Shown here: positions 11,531-22,382 of the stretch, piece by piece | How positions within the stretch are numbered: position 1 is the first letter of the stretch | Layout: each line of letters opens with the position of its first letter | Source: Zygnema cylindricum | Taxonomy: Eukaryota; Streptophyta; Zygnematophyceae; Zygnematales; Zygnemataceae | NCBI GenBank assembly: GCA_037447655.1 | Contig: JBBHKE010002202.1 | Span: 1-64,000 of the forward strand | Length of the DNA: 64,000 nucleotides | Reading direction: 5' to 3' | Translations under genes and position numbers: made by a program | Notes under the pieces: model-generated | Database searches by the model: none | What the model saw: the letters and a program-made list of their open reading frames with translations, nothing else | What the model was told of the DNA's origin: nothing

Positions 11531-11716
11531 TGTCGTGCATGTGTCAAACAATGTGAAGATGCATGCAATATCATCAGCTATGCACCAATTAACTCAAATG
11601 ATAACAAGCTATGGTGAATGGAATGAAACATAAAAGTGAAAAATGGGTAAATAAAATAACAGGCAAGGTGGAAGAAATAGAAAGGTCAATGACTTAGCTG
11701 GTTATGGTTAGGTTGG
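11531..11716. repeat. 186-bp direct repeat, right copy
   Basis: Partner of 9922-10107. It abuts a purine-rich stretch on the minus strand (GAGTGGGGGAATAAT, rc of 11717-11731) that follows the PHD coding end of gypsy element H and looks like a polypurine tract. This repeat may therefore be the start of the 3' LTR of H. Confidence 0.8.
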
Positions 11717-11738
11717 ATTATTCCCCCACTCCAGCTCT

Positions 11739-12190
11739 TTAGCCAGCAGAGGAGCTAGCCAACACAACCGGAAGCTCGCGACATCCGTGGCAAAACCAGT
11801 GACCATCCGGAACTGCCAACAATGGTGCCAACAAACACTCCATTTGAAACCCTTGACTGTAATGATCACAAAGTAACATGGTAGTTTCCCCGTCCGATCG
11901 ATGACAAAAGGTACATGTCGTCTCCATAATCGGCATCCGCATAGGATCCATATCAACGACAAATCTGGTAAGTAACATGGAGCACAATTCTTGGAGTGCT
12001 CTCAAAAAGTCCGTGTGTCCGCTCCTTGTAATCCCAACATTCCGTTCGGATCCACCTTGATGATACGTAGGATGTGTGCAAAAACATCAGTGTCTAAAGT
12101 GTCGAAAGATTGCCTGCGAAGATAAACATAATTTCCCACCCGATAGGGCTTGTGTTGTGGCCTGTAACTGCCGCTTCGAGTGGTGGCAAA
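11739..12190 (-). pseudogene. Gypsy integrase C-terminus with PHD finger (element H)
   Basis: The minus-strand frame reads YRPQHKPYRVGNYVYLRRQ, then LQGADTRTF and, after a frame slip near 12010, a zinc finger: CTFC, then MLLCDHYSQGFQMECLLAPL, then WFCHGC. The spacing is that of a PHD finger (C4-H-C3), although some ligands have changed (CDHY for CDHC, GFQ for GFH). An LQGAD linker followed by a PHD finger is, as I recall, the usual C-terminus of a group of Ty3/gypsy integrases from green algae and early plants, where it may help target chromatin. The frame continues across the G insertion into 15293. The piece is an integrase tail without its catalytic core. Confidence 0.7.
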
Positions 12191-13252
12191 TGAAGAAATT
12201 AATGGTCTTTTTAAGTATTTTCTAGGTCTGAATAGAAATAAGAAAGAAGCCGAGGCAGTCTACCTCTAACTTCTCTCTCCAACTTCTCAAACTTGTCGCA
12301 CTCACTGAGAAATTGGAGAGGGAGCTAGAGGTATGGCTACCTAGGCTATCCAGAGGTTTACGCGAAAAATATATTAGTTAGGGGTTTTTTACTAGAAGGA
12401 ATGTGCTGGCCACAGGATTTGATCCTTGTACCTGCCGGCTGGCAGACTGCCGGTAGCCGGTAGTCTTAGCCGTTAACTCTATAACTAGTGTTACGTACTA
12501 TATAATTCGATAATTAATTAAACATTATCTGTTTGGATAATTCATTTAATTGTAACTATTTACGGGATACATAGATCCAGTAATATAACAGTACGGATTA
12601 CGGAACGGATAAAAAACCAATACCGCGCATGTATTTCTTTAATGAAACGAATATCGCGCATTTATTTATTACGGCTACGATTAAATGTGAATTTAATCGG
12701 ACAGCCGCAATTAACGCCGCGATCGCGGAATAGGATTTCGGCGGTTTGTGGTCATCGCCACATCTGATGACACGTGGCGGAGTTACATTGGATCGCGGTA
12801 TCTCCGAGGATTAAAAGAGCGAATCCTGACATACCACGTGTCGACATTTAGGCCATGTCGTATAGTGTCCGTACAGAAAGTACACCGACAGTTGTACTTT
12901 TGTGTACGGAACTGTAATCTAATTGGTTCCGTACATCAGTAGATAGAGTCTTTGAGAGAGATAGGACTTAGAAAAATTAGGAGATAGGACCCTCTCTCCC
13001 ACAGAGCTTCTGTACAAAAGGTCAACTTTGACCCTCGATACCTTACTGCTCAGGGGAGCAAATTCAAAGATTCTTTTTGCTATCGACTCAGGGGAGTCTT
13101 GCCTTCACAGGGGTGAAGTTGGTCAAAGTTATTGTCTGCCAGTTTTTTTGGGTGGCAGTTTTTTTTTGCCGAAACACAAAGGGGTCAGGGTTATCCTATA
13201 GGCTTCTTGGAAGCTGTCCACTCTGAGGACTTATGGAGGTCTCAGAGTTTCA
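12191..13252 (+). repeat. 5' LTR of element G
   Basis: 1,062 bp, family A. Its first bases are TGAAGAAATTAATGG (TGTAGAAA in other copies) and it ends GAGTTTCA. It keeps the long hairpin, the GGTCAACTTTGACC dyad and the leader hairpins, with a T-rich expansion in the CTGCC-GGCAG hairpin near 13135-13165. Confidence 0.9.
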
Positions 13253-13928
13253 AGTTATGGGCCCACCCTCTAGGGTACCAATCTTTAAAGGAACTGGCTT
13301 CATATACTAGGAAAGTATGATGATAAGAGCTTTATGCGAAAAAATGTTTTGGGGGATAGTGAGTGGACGGCTGGGGCGTCCATCAAGTCTTGGAATTCCT
13401 CCAGGGTTTGGAGGAAGCAGATTTACCAAGAAAGAGGATCCACCTTCAACGGAGGAAACAAAAGAAAGAGAGGTGGTGGACAAAGGAAATGAGAGGGAGG
13501 CGACCACACCAATTGCAACTGGTTCGGCATTCATGTCACCTATTCCGAGGAACGAGGAGAATGATACTGAAACCTGGGACTTCAACAATATGGCAGCAAA
13601 GCACTTCATCCTACGCCATCTCACTCAAGGACTTGCATGTCCTCATTTGCAGGTAGAGAGGGCATCCGATCTTTGGATGGCTCTCATAGAGATGTACCGA
13701 AGTGGTACGATTCAGCAACAACGTTGGATGATTAGAAAGATAAGGAGTATGTATACAAAGGGGGGAAGATGTTGGATTTTTGCAATGAGCTTGCTACACT
13801 CTTCATGGAGCTAGAGAGTGCGGGAATAGATTTTAGTGAAAAAGAAAAGGTTAACTGTTTACTAATGAAGTTACCCGTTGAGTTCAAGAACATAGTCAAC
13901 CGTGTGCAGGACTTGCCAGACTCAAGGT
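13233..13928 (+). pseudogene. Copia gag N-terminal part (element G)
   Basis: Gag coats the RNA in the cytoplasmic particle. The frame starts with ATG inside the LTR (13233) and runs through the primer-binding site, as in the other family members. TAG replaces the Trp codon in the FIYW motif near 13308, and a slip near 13730 breaks the ADQKVKEY region. GLACPHLQVERASDLWMALIEMYRSGTI is conserved. It ends at PDSR, where the F LTR is inserted, so the CCHC knuckle and all of pol are absent. Confidence 0.9.
13253..13267 (+). promoter_or_regulatory. Primer-binding site of G (one change)
   Basis: AGTTATGGGCCCACC directly follows the LTR. It differs at the first base from the site in elements A and B, which is complementary to the anticodon arm of initiator tRNA-Met. 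Confidence 0.8.
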
Positions 13929-14411
13929 TGTTGATATTTGAGTATTTTCTAGGTCTGTATTAGGATAGAAAAAGAGTTGAGGCGGTCTGCCTCTAACTCC
14001 CCTATCCAAGCCCCCACACTTGTTGTAGTCACTGAAGGCAGGATAGGGAGCTAGAGCCATGGCTGCCTAGGCTCTCTAGAGAAGACAAGGGGTGAATTAG
14101 GTAGACTTACCAAAAGTAAGTTGACGGACCCAGGAATTGATCCTGGTACCTGCCGTCTGTTAATCCGCATTAGCCGTTAGCTCTAGCCGTTAAGTCTAGG
14201 AATGATATTACGATATACAAGGTTTGATAAATATATAAATCTTTATATGTAGATAAATCCGTTTAACGGCTTATAGATACTTTGTACATAGATACAGTTT
14301 GATTTAGTACGAAGTACGGTATGTGGACAGAACGGATACCGCGCATTTGTTTCGATAGCAAAACAAATACCGCGCATTTGTTTCGATATCGAAACGAATA
14401 CCGCGCGTCGT
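13929..14411 (+). mobile_element. Family F LTR, 5' part only
   Basis: It starts TGTTGATATTTGAG within gag of G and runs for 483 bp before switching abruptly to inverted family A LTR sequence. It keeps the long hairpin with a changed stem (CCCTATCC pairing with GGATAGGG) and the TTGACGGAC stem. Confidence 0.8.
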
Positions 14412-15174
14412 TTTTCTAAGTCCTATCTCTCTCACAGACTCTATCTACTGATGTACAGAGCCAATCAGATTACTCATCTGTACACAAAAGTACAGCTGCT
14501 GGTGTACTTTTTGTACGGACATTGTACGACATGGCCTAAATGTCGACACATGTCATATCCCGATTTGGTGCCGTAATCTCCGGAGATACCACGATCCAAT
14601 GTAATTTCGCCACGTGTCATCCGATGTGGCGATGACCACAAACCGCCGAAATCCTCCTCCGCGATCTCGGCGTTAATTGCGGTCGTCCGATTAAATTCAC
14701 ATTTTTTCGTAGCCGTAATAAATAAATGCGCGGTATTGGTTTCTTATCCGTACCGTAATCCGTACTTTTACATAACTGGATCTATGTCCCCGTAAAACTA
14801 TTTCAGTTAATTGAACTATCCTATATATAAATGTTTAATTATATATCAAACCCTACAATACATAACATTATCTAGTTAACGGTTTAAAGCTACCGGCTAC
14901 CGACTGGTTTCCGGCCGGCAGGTTGCATGTTCAATTCCTGGAGGTGGCATATACATTTTAGTAAATATATCCTTAATTATAAATAAACTAATATTTATAT
15001 CCCGTAAACCTCTCGATAGCCTGGGTAGCCATGGCTCTAGCTTCCTCTCCAATTTCTCAGTGACTGCAACAAGTTTGAGAGTTGGAGAGAGAAGTTAGAG
15101 GTAGACTGCCTCGACTTCTTTCTATATTTCTATTCAGACCTAGAAAATACTTAAAAAGACCATTAATTTCTACA
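14412..15174 (-). repeat. Partial family A LTR, inverted
   Basis: Reading on the minus strand from TGTAGAAATTAATGG (15174), it covers the LTR start down to just before the TATA region. The rest is missing. Both ends are joined to LTR pieces in the other orientation. Confidence 0.85.
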
Positions 15175-15287
15175 ATTGCCTGCCAGGGTGGCAGTTGTTT
15201 TTGCTGAAACACAAAGGGGTCAAGGTTATCCTAGAAGCTTCTTAGAAGCTGTCCACTCTGAGGACTTATGGAGGTCTCAGAGTTTCA
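15175..15287 (+). repeat. Family A LTR tail (end of element G)
   Basis: It holds the last about 113 bp of the LTR, from the CTGCCAGGGTGGCAG hairpin to GAGTTTCA. The next bases are target DNA, not a primer-binding site, so this is the right end of G. Confidence 0.8.
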
Positions 15288-15292
15288 GGAAA

Positions 15293-16698
15293 TCATAGTG
15301 GATAGAATGCACAAGCGTTCCTTCACGCGGTGTGCCTCATGTATAGTTCGATCCACTATGTTGAGAGCTTCAGCCGCGATGGCTGAAGCGGTTTCGGGCA
15401 AGGGAGAAGAAGGTTCTTTAGTGAATGACAAAGGAATGCGGGTGTTAGGAGTTTTACCGTCACGGCTGTGATCGGTCGAACCTTTGTCGAAGGTAGCCTC
15501 TCGTTGTTAGATGGTGGAATCTCGTAAGATTCGACCTGCCAACGTGGGTATGTGTACAAGAGTGCGAGCCAGGCATGTAAATTGTTGCTTCATTTGAGTC
15601 ATGAAGGCTGCGAATTGTTCCTTTATCATAGCCGCCATTTGCTCTTGCATTTCTAAACGCTCTCTCTCTCTCTTCGAGATACCCTAGGTGGAGTGGTGTC
15701 TTTCTCCGATTCTTTATCCGGTTGAACCGGTTTTGCGGATCGAGCGGGAATGCCACCATTTTAATTTGGTTGTGATAGGAAAATTCCGGTTTGTTTATAT
15801 GACAACGTTGGACGTAAAGTCTTGTTTGCTTGTAATGTGTACAGCTAACAGTCTTGTTTGGACACATTCGGGCATCATGCCCCGTTTTCCCACATCGGAA
15901 ACATAAACAGTTTCTCGGAGCAACAGGTGGGGTTCCCATGGCTGGAACTTTAAGAGGCCGGTTGTTAGGACGAGGATTGTTCCATGGTTGAACAATCGGT
16001 TCTTTCGAGATCGCTTTAGGACGGTCATGGGGTTCCCACCAACAATTTTGCATTTCGTATTCCACGGCGTGCTAGGCGACTTAGTCGAAAGTGAACTTCA
16101 AGCCGTACGTTTGAGTCATGTGACTCTGAATAAATTTCTTAGACTGACTCGGAAATTGTCCAACAAATTTCTAGACATCTTCAGCATCCGACATTAAGAC
16201 CGGCAATGCTTCACGGAGAGCTTCCATACGAGCACGCATGGGAGGGGCGGTCTCTCCTGACTTCCGTTCGAAGTTCATTAACTCACGAACTTGGTCAAGG
16301 TTTTGCATACGGTATTCCGCCTGCAACATGTCAAACATGACAGAGAGCGGATCTAGTATAGGGATCCTCATCGCTTGTCGTGCTGGTTTTCCAGCACGTG
16401 CGGCTATAGCAAACTGTTGCGATATTTCCGCAACTGCTGTTGTAATAACATCGCCGTTGAGATCTAGGACTTTCGGGATATCCGGTTGGTAGGGAATTTC
16501 TGGTTGTCGTATAATATCAGGACTCCCAGCGAAAGCTGGAGAAAACTCTATCATCGCAAGTACGGAATCATACTTGAGGGAATAAAGAGTAAGAGCTGAA
16601 CCGGAAAGGTAACGACCTAAAAGAGAGAAAGCGACCCGTAGGTCAAACTGATCTTGGTATCGAAATGCAAGATCACGCATTTCGGTATCGAATAGCAT
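15293..16698 (-). pseudogene. Gypsy gag with CCHC knuckle (element H)
   Basis: The minus-strand frames read a helical gag region (16698-16171, with RYQDQFDLRVAF and MRARMEALREALPV blocks) and then a proline/asparagine-rich stretch leading to a single CCHC zinc knuckle, CFRCGKTGHDARMCP, near 15880-15925. A frameshift near 16100-16170 separates the two. After the knuckle the frame is degraded (about 15300-15800) and continues directly into the integrase tail at 12190, so protease, RT, RNase H and the integrase core are all missing. H is a deletion derivative of a gypsy element, possibly once mobilised in trans. Its LTRs are not resolved. Confidence 0.7.
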
Positions 16699-17553
16699 TC
16701 AAAAATGCGATAAAGTCATGGTGTCCTTCATTCCTGAAAAACAGAAATGAAGGTGACCCCCTCCCTCGGATGTGGAAGCCATTTCCAATAATGGAATGCT
16801 TGATGATAATAATGAATTTGTAATCCGTGGAAACCAACAAGATAATGAATTGGAATCCGACCCGTCAAGGGAATCGTGGTCAGATTCCTCTTCGAAAAAT
16901 GTAGAAGAGTTTGATGATAAAGAAGATACTGAGGTGAGAATAGATCAAACCGAAAGGGAAATTTGACCCAAGATATTTAGGAAATGATGGTCCAAAAGAC
17001 TAGATAAATCTGATGGTCCGGATTCTGTAGGCTTAAACGAGGCCGACGATCGGGTGGTTCCGACAAGATAATCAAGATTATCCCAATAGGTGGGCATAAA
17101 AAATGATAACACCAAATGATGACCAGATAACAAAATCGATCAAATTGATATACTTCAAATGCCGGGCCATACCACTTTCTTGTCCAATCAGCTAATCAAT
17201 CTCTAACAGGACCTCGATAGCCAGATCTATCAGGAAGCTGTATTACCAAAACCTTCTACCCTGCAAACAAGAGGACAAGGTCAAAGGGCCGGATCTATAA
17301 AGGCAAAAACTTTCTATCCCAGCACTCCCAATTGCAAATCTAAAGCGGCACAATCCAGAAAAGAGCTAACCAATGCCTCCAACGGCAAGATCTATGGAAG
17401 AAATCCCACACTGGGCAAAGCAAACTCAGCCAAAGCCACTCATGGATGGATAGCAAACATGGAAAGCTGGACAAATGTAATGCTCGATAGAAGTGGATTA
17501 ACACTAATCCACTCCAAACATGATCCCTCTATACGATCAACCGACTACCTTAG
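16699..17553. other. No gene recognised; one acidic open frame
   Basis: An open stretch of 64 codons on the plus strand (16772-16966) reads SSSKNVEEFDDKEDTEVRIDQ and is acidic. It matches nothing I know, and it lies where the untranslated leader of H would be expected. The rest shows no frame and no repeat that I could match. Confidence 0.4.
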
Positions 17554-18396
17554 TGTTGTTTTCAGAAAGCTTTAGTCCTCTCTATGCCTCAGCTGTGAGG
17601 GAGAGAGAGCTATTCAGGACTTAAGCTATTTTTGGTTGAGTTCGGTTTAGTGGTTACCAAAATTAGTGTGACAGTGAAGTTGGGAGATCACGGTTCATTC
17701 ACACTTGGGACACGCGTCGTCACTTGAGAGAAATGCGTGAGTATGTCCTCCGTGGACGTACGGAAATTCGTCAAGACCACGGGACTTCGTGAAGTTAGTT
17801 CTACGGTGCCAAATCCTCTAATCGGACGGCTGACAGCTGCCGCCAACAAATACTGAGGAGGCGTGACTAGATCACTATCACTTTACGTTGTCTGAACTTC
17901 GGTGTAAATATTTGGTAGAATAGAATTTTGTTTGTAGTGAATTAGTTGTTTAGTGTTGAGAATGTGGTTTATGACATACCTTCAGTACACAGGTATACTC
18001 ACACTATTTGTTGTGTTAGAATGTTATATGTTCGGCTGGAATGCCTCCGTACAGCTTAGTGTAGTTTCGGTGTATAGAAGTAGGACTTGGTGAATTTGAT
18101 TCATTAGGAACAAATGATATGAAAACTGTACACTCAGTTTTATGTAATTTCATTTCTGCATATCTCACAGTTATGTGAGCGGAATTCATTGAAAAATTGT
18201 GTGTGTGTTCCTTTGCATGTTATCTACACTGTGTGAAGTTTCCAGGACCATTGGATTATTTTTTTGAAATTCATAGTCTGTCAAAGTTGCTGTTCAGCCA
18301 TCGGTATTTGTGGAAGCTTCCTCTTTTGTTTTGTTCTACGATGACTACTGTTGCATCTTCTTCATCTTCGGTGCCAGCAGTTGTCTCAGAACAACA
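17554..18396 (+). mobile_element. LTR of family K, copy K1
   Basis: It begins TGTTGTTTTCAGAAAGC and ends GAACAACA, like the solo K LTR at 37739-38881. Shared blocks include TTTAGTCCTCTC near the start, CCGTACAG near 18049 and the transcription-start-like AGGACTTGG. An ATG at 18341 opens a Ser/Thr/Ala-rich frame that crosses the LTR end (VVSEQHLARAYTRK) and stops at 18428. I could not identify a primer-binding site after the LTR. Confidence 0.6.
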
Positions 18397-18875
18397 CTTA
18401 GCACGCGCCTATACCCGTAAGGCATCGTGATACTTACATAACACTCTTAGCAATCTGGTGATTGTCAAAGGTGAACTGCGGTTGTTCGCTACAACCGAAG
18501 TTTTGCGGAGCTCCTAAGAACGGACCCGCTCCACTAACTCCACTCGTTAGTGAAGTATGTCTCAATGTGAGCAAACGATGCCCCTTATATATAACAAAGA
18601 AAATGGGGAAAACAAAAACCAAATACTAAAGTTAGTGTAGGATATCGTTGGCCGAAAATTGGCCAATAAGATAAAACGTCAACTAACAAGCAAATGGTAA
18701 TTATATATGAAAAGCTAGTTATAGATTTTTGTAGAAATGTATCTATAAATATATATTTTTGATTTTTTTAAATGTTTTTGTTTTTTTTTCTTTAGATAAA
18801 AAGAAAACCGAAATTGAAATAAAAACAAACAAGCGAGAAAAGAAAATACGACAATTTTCAAGTGCACGAATACTA
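18397..18875. other. Leader-like and AT-rich DNA, nothing recognised
   Basis: The first 100 bp or so resemble the sequence after K2 (22010-22110), so they are probably leader of a K element. The rest is AT-rich and unassigned. It ends where repeat R copy 2 begins. Confidence 0.4.
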
Positions 18876-21173
18876 AGCCGATGGATGACCACTAGGCCCG
18901 ACGGTCTATTTATATTCCTTGCAGGAGTTATCTTATCAAGGATAATCTGAATTTATACTTAAATAAAATAAAGCAAAGCATAAACAACCGAGAAAATAAA
19001 TAAAAACTGAAAATGACAACATGCCCGACACTTATGAGGTTTGAGATAGACAAACTCAAAAGATGCGCATAAGCCAAATAGAAATAAATACACAATCACA
19101 AGAAATAAAAACAACAAATCAATAATCCGAACATGCAACTTCCACACTAATTAAAGTTCAGCCACAGCCGGGGAAAGAAGTTTGTGTCGTGAGAACGTGG
19201 TCGAAATCCACTCAAAAGGGCGAGAAAAGTGAAGAGAAACCGTGTAGGTCTTGGCCGAAGCCGTATAGATTAATTTGTAAGGCTTTACAAGATATTGATA
19301 ATGTAATAGAAAACTAGACGCTTCACGCAAAGGCAAAAAATCGCCTCTAAGCTATCCGGACAATTTTACAAATAAAAAGATGGCTGCAGAAAATCCTCAA
19401 TACTGAAAATAAAATAAATAATTCCTGCACTTGAAAATTGTGTGCAAGAAATGATCCCAAATGAACTAAGTATCAAAAACTACGCCTAGCGAAAACAGGC
19501 CAATCAGAGTACAGCGTGCTATGTAAGTATTTGCGTCTAGTTTGGATTTAGCCAATAAGAGGCCGATATTCTATGCCCTACGTTACATAATCTATAACCT
19601 ACGGATTAAAACTAGTGTTGTGTATCGGTAAAAAACTTATCGCGATAACACCGATACCGATAGATATCGGTTATCGAACGGTCAGAGCTTCCGATATATC
19701 GGTCTGGGACCAACAAATTCCATATCGGCGATAACTTAAAAAATATATAGTATGCGTACAATAGTACTTTATAACATACTGTATTATTTTATTGATTTTA
19801 TATAGCATGGCATGCCACGTATAAAAATCTGTTCCGTTACAGTTTAACTGCAATTTATTACGGTAAACGCGGCACATATACGTTGGCCGGTTAACTGAAC
19901 ATAAATTTTACGGCGACGTACGGAAATTTACTAAAAAATTGGTGAACATGGAACTGGAAAAGGACGGCGGACACAAAAGTACAACGGACGCAAAATAACA
20001 TTCTGCGCGCCGCCGGAATCGAACGGACGACTTGGAATGAGAAAATACGAACGGACGGGCCAGCGTGAGCGCCGGCATCCCGGAATGGCTCTTTTCCGAC
20101 ATATTGACACGTGGCAGGTCCCTAGTGGATCTCAAGGAATTAATGGACAAAGCCATGGCGTCGGATGTGAAAGGTACATCGTTTTTACTGGATCCGTATC
20201 AAAATCGTACATATTTAATGGCGGCTACGGTACTTTCTATGCTTGTACACGTCCGGAGAATATGACGAACAGTTGAGTGTGTAGACCGTACATTTATCTG
20301 TACGGTTCCGTATAGTTATCGTCGATAATTATCGTTATCGGCATTATCGCCGATAAGTACCCGATATTATCGGCTACTTATCGGCGATAAGACCGATGTC
20401 GATATATCGTACCGATATATTGATTATCGGATACTCGAAAAAAGGCCCATATCGGTTATCGGCAAATCCTTACCGATACACAACACTAATTAAAACCCTT
20501 CCTATCTACGTGTGAACGCATGAACCTCCAAATGGTTTACGACTTAAAATAGTCAAATGACGTCGCTTCGTCAGAACTGACAGCCGATTTGTCTGTCATT
20601 TGCGTCGAAGATCCAGATGTGAAGTTACGAAAATTACATAATCAACGTCGACGGCCGGGATGCTACTCCACACGAAATGATTAAAAATTGTCGTCGGCCG
20701 AGATTTCGAGAAATGAAAGTAGGTACGGTAGGACCGAAGGTACAGTCCTATTTGTAGTCGCGGGAATTCCGGGTAATGTGAGTCGTACGGTCGACGTAAA
20801 ATAATTGAATTCACCCTCGGCGGAAATCGCGCAGAATATACATGGTACGGACGATGCGAAAATAAGTTAATCCAACGTCGGCGGAAATCACGAAAAAATG
20901 TATGTCGTACGGTCAAAGTAGTCGTCGGCGGAAAATCAGAAAATTTTGAGTCGTACGGACAACTTGTCGTCGGCGCATATTACGACCAAAAATAAATAAG
21001 AACGGTCGACGCGTACGACAATATAAATATGTACGGTTGACGCGAACGCAAAATGTAAGTATGTACAATGTTGCAAAAACCAAATAATCACACAAATACG
21101 AATTAGTGTGGCGGGTGCCCTTCCTAGCACCTAAATATACACACGGAAGTGCCCAACAAGTTGCGGCATGACA
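18876..21173. repeat. Repeat R, copy 2, carrying a hAT insertion
   Basis: Collinear with copy 1 at both ends. It is longer only because of the 876-bp insertion at 19613-20488 and its 8-bp duplication. Outside the insertion it looks about 95% identical to copy 1 by eye. It abuts a family K LTR on its right. Confidence 0.85.
19613..20488. mobile_element. Non-autonomous hAT element, complete
   Basis: 876 bp with 19-bp perfect terminal inverted repeats, TAGTGTTGTGTATCGGTAA, and a perfect 8-bp target duplication ATTAAAAC (19605-19612 and 20489-20496). Copy 1 of R shows the empty site with one ATTAAAAC. The 8-bp duplication and TAGTG ends indicate the hAT superfamily. Both subterminal zones are packed with ATCGG/CCGAT palindromes. 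There is no transposase frame, so it needs one in trans. Confidence 0.9.
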
Positions 21174-22009
21174 CGACAGTCAGCCAGACGCGTCACGCAG
21201 TTGACGTTTGAATTCACAAAATCGGAAGAACGGAATCTGAACTGGGTATTCCGAAAATATATTGTACGGTTCGACGGTACCATCGTCGATTGAATTTGTT
21301 CCAACGGACGCGATTCACGTGGGACCATAAGCGTGATTCACTAGGGACTACAAGCGTGATTCACGTGGGGCCACAAGTGACAAAGCACTCAGGTAATTCA
21401 TACTACACAACCACAGTAAGCTGGACTTTAGCGACCACCTCTGACTAAGCATCTGGAACGTTTTGTGTACGGTTCGATATCAAAAAATATTTGAATAAAC
21501 ATTGTTTTGTAGTTTAGTGTAATAAAAAATATTGTTCCATTAATTAGGTTTTTGGAAAATAATAATAAGGGTTTTTGAGGTAATACAGTACAGTAACCTA
21601 TAGGTATGATACTTTGTCGTTAGTCAGGTTAATAACCGCATTTAGAGTTACCCAAATTAGTGTAGACTAGTAGATACACACTGTGAGTATATAACTTAGG
21701 ACTTAGCTAATTTTGTAGTATCAAGTTTTGGGAATATGATTTTCTAAGGGCAGTATTTCGGAAACTTCTAGACATTAAATCTTATGGATTACTGAGTCAT
21801 TTGGGCTGCAATTTTGGGAATTGTCAATTTTTTTTGTTGTGTATCACTGTGAGATATTTGAGGCATATTGGCCTTTTGAGTCATATTTTGTGTAAGCTGA
21901 AAGTTGGCTATTGAGTAGGTGCTGGATAGCTTCTATTGTTTTCCATGTCTACTTCCACTACTACTGCTGGTCCTCCTGCTGTAGCTATAGCGGTGGTTGC
22001 AGAACAACA
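21174..22009 (+). mobile_element. LTR of family K, copy K2, 5' end unclear
   Basis: The right end is GAACAACA (22002-22009), as in K1. A TATA-like GAGTATATAACTTAGGACTT lies near 21686-21705. An ATG at 21945 starts a frame that crosses the LTR end (VVAEQHFRAS) and then stops. The expected TGTTG start is not visible next to repeat R, so the left end is truncated or too diverged. Confidence 0.5.
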
Positions 22010-22321
22010 CTTTCGAGCTTCGTAAGCTAGGCAGAAATTTCGAATTCATGTCCCTGGAACTTCTTTTATCGTCCAATTTTGTGAGGACGGCTCCTAGTCC
22101 ACACAGTCAAGCATATCTCTTTCCCCATTTGGGGAGCCCCTAGCAACAATTTTGGCCTGAGTCTTATGAGAGGTTTCGTTTTTGTTGTCGCTCCCTTATC
22201 TCGTTATAGACCAAAGAACTATTGGATGTCGATCAAGACATTCCGACCTTAGAATTCATCATTCATAGAGCAACCGATCTTATAAACATTGTCCATTCTA
22301 TTGGGACACACTAGGTGTCCT
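22010..22321. other. Probable leader of a K element, no gene
   Basis: The first part resembles 18397-18500. No frame longer than a few dozen codons is present. It ends at the family F LTR. Confidence 0.35.
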
Positions 22322-22382
22322 TGTTAATATTTGAGTAATTTCGATATTTTTATTTAGGATATGAAAAAGGGCAAAGGAAGTC
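22322..22382 (+). mobile_element. Family F LTR, left part (split by element A)
   Basis: It starts TGTTAATATTTGAG and continues, after element A, at 28837. The AAGTC next to each end of A is the duplicated target inside this LTR. Confidence 0.8.

Larger units (their letters stand above)
12191..15287 (+). mobile_element. Copia element G, family A, rearranged
   Basis: It comprises a 5' LTR (12191-13252), a mutated primer-binding site, the gag start, then a scrambled block and an LTR tail that ends at GAGTTTCA (15287). Flanks GCAAA (12186-12190) and GGAAA (15288-15292) fit a target duplication with one change. It sits inside gypsy element H. Pol is missing: gag stops where an F LTR enters at 13929, and that LTR is joined to an inverted family A LTR piece. 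Confidence 0.75.

Noticed and set aside
11037-11540. Open frame of 167 codons on the minus strand in repeat R
   Set aside because: It follows the GTACGGTCGACG array and repeats TVR-, RP- and SYR-type words in several frames. Copies 2 and 3 of R break it differently. It is a by-product of the repeat.
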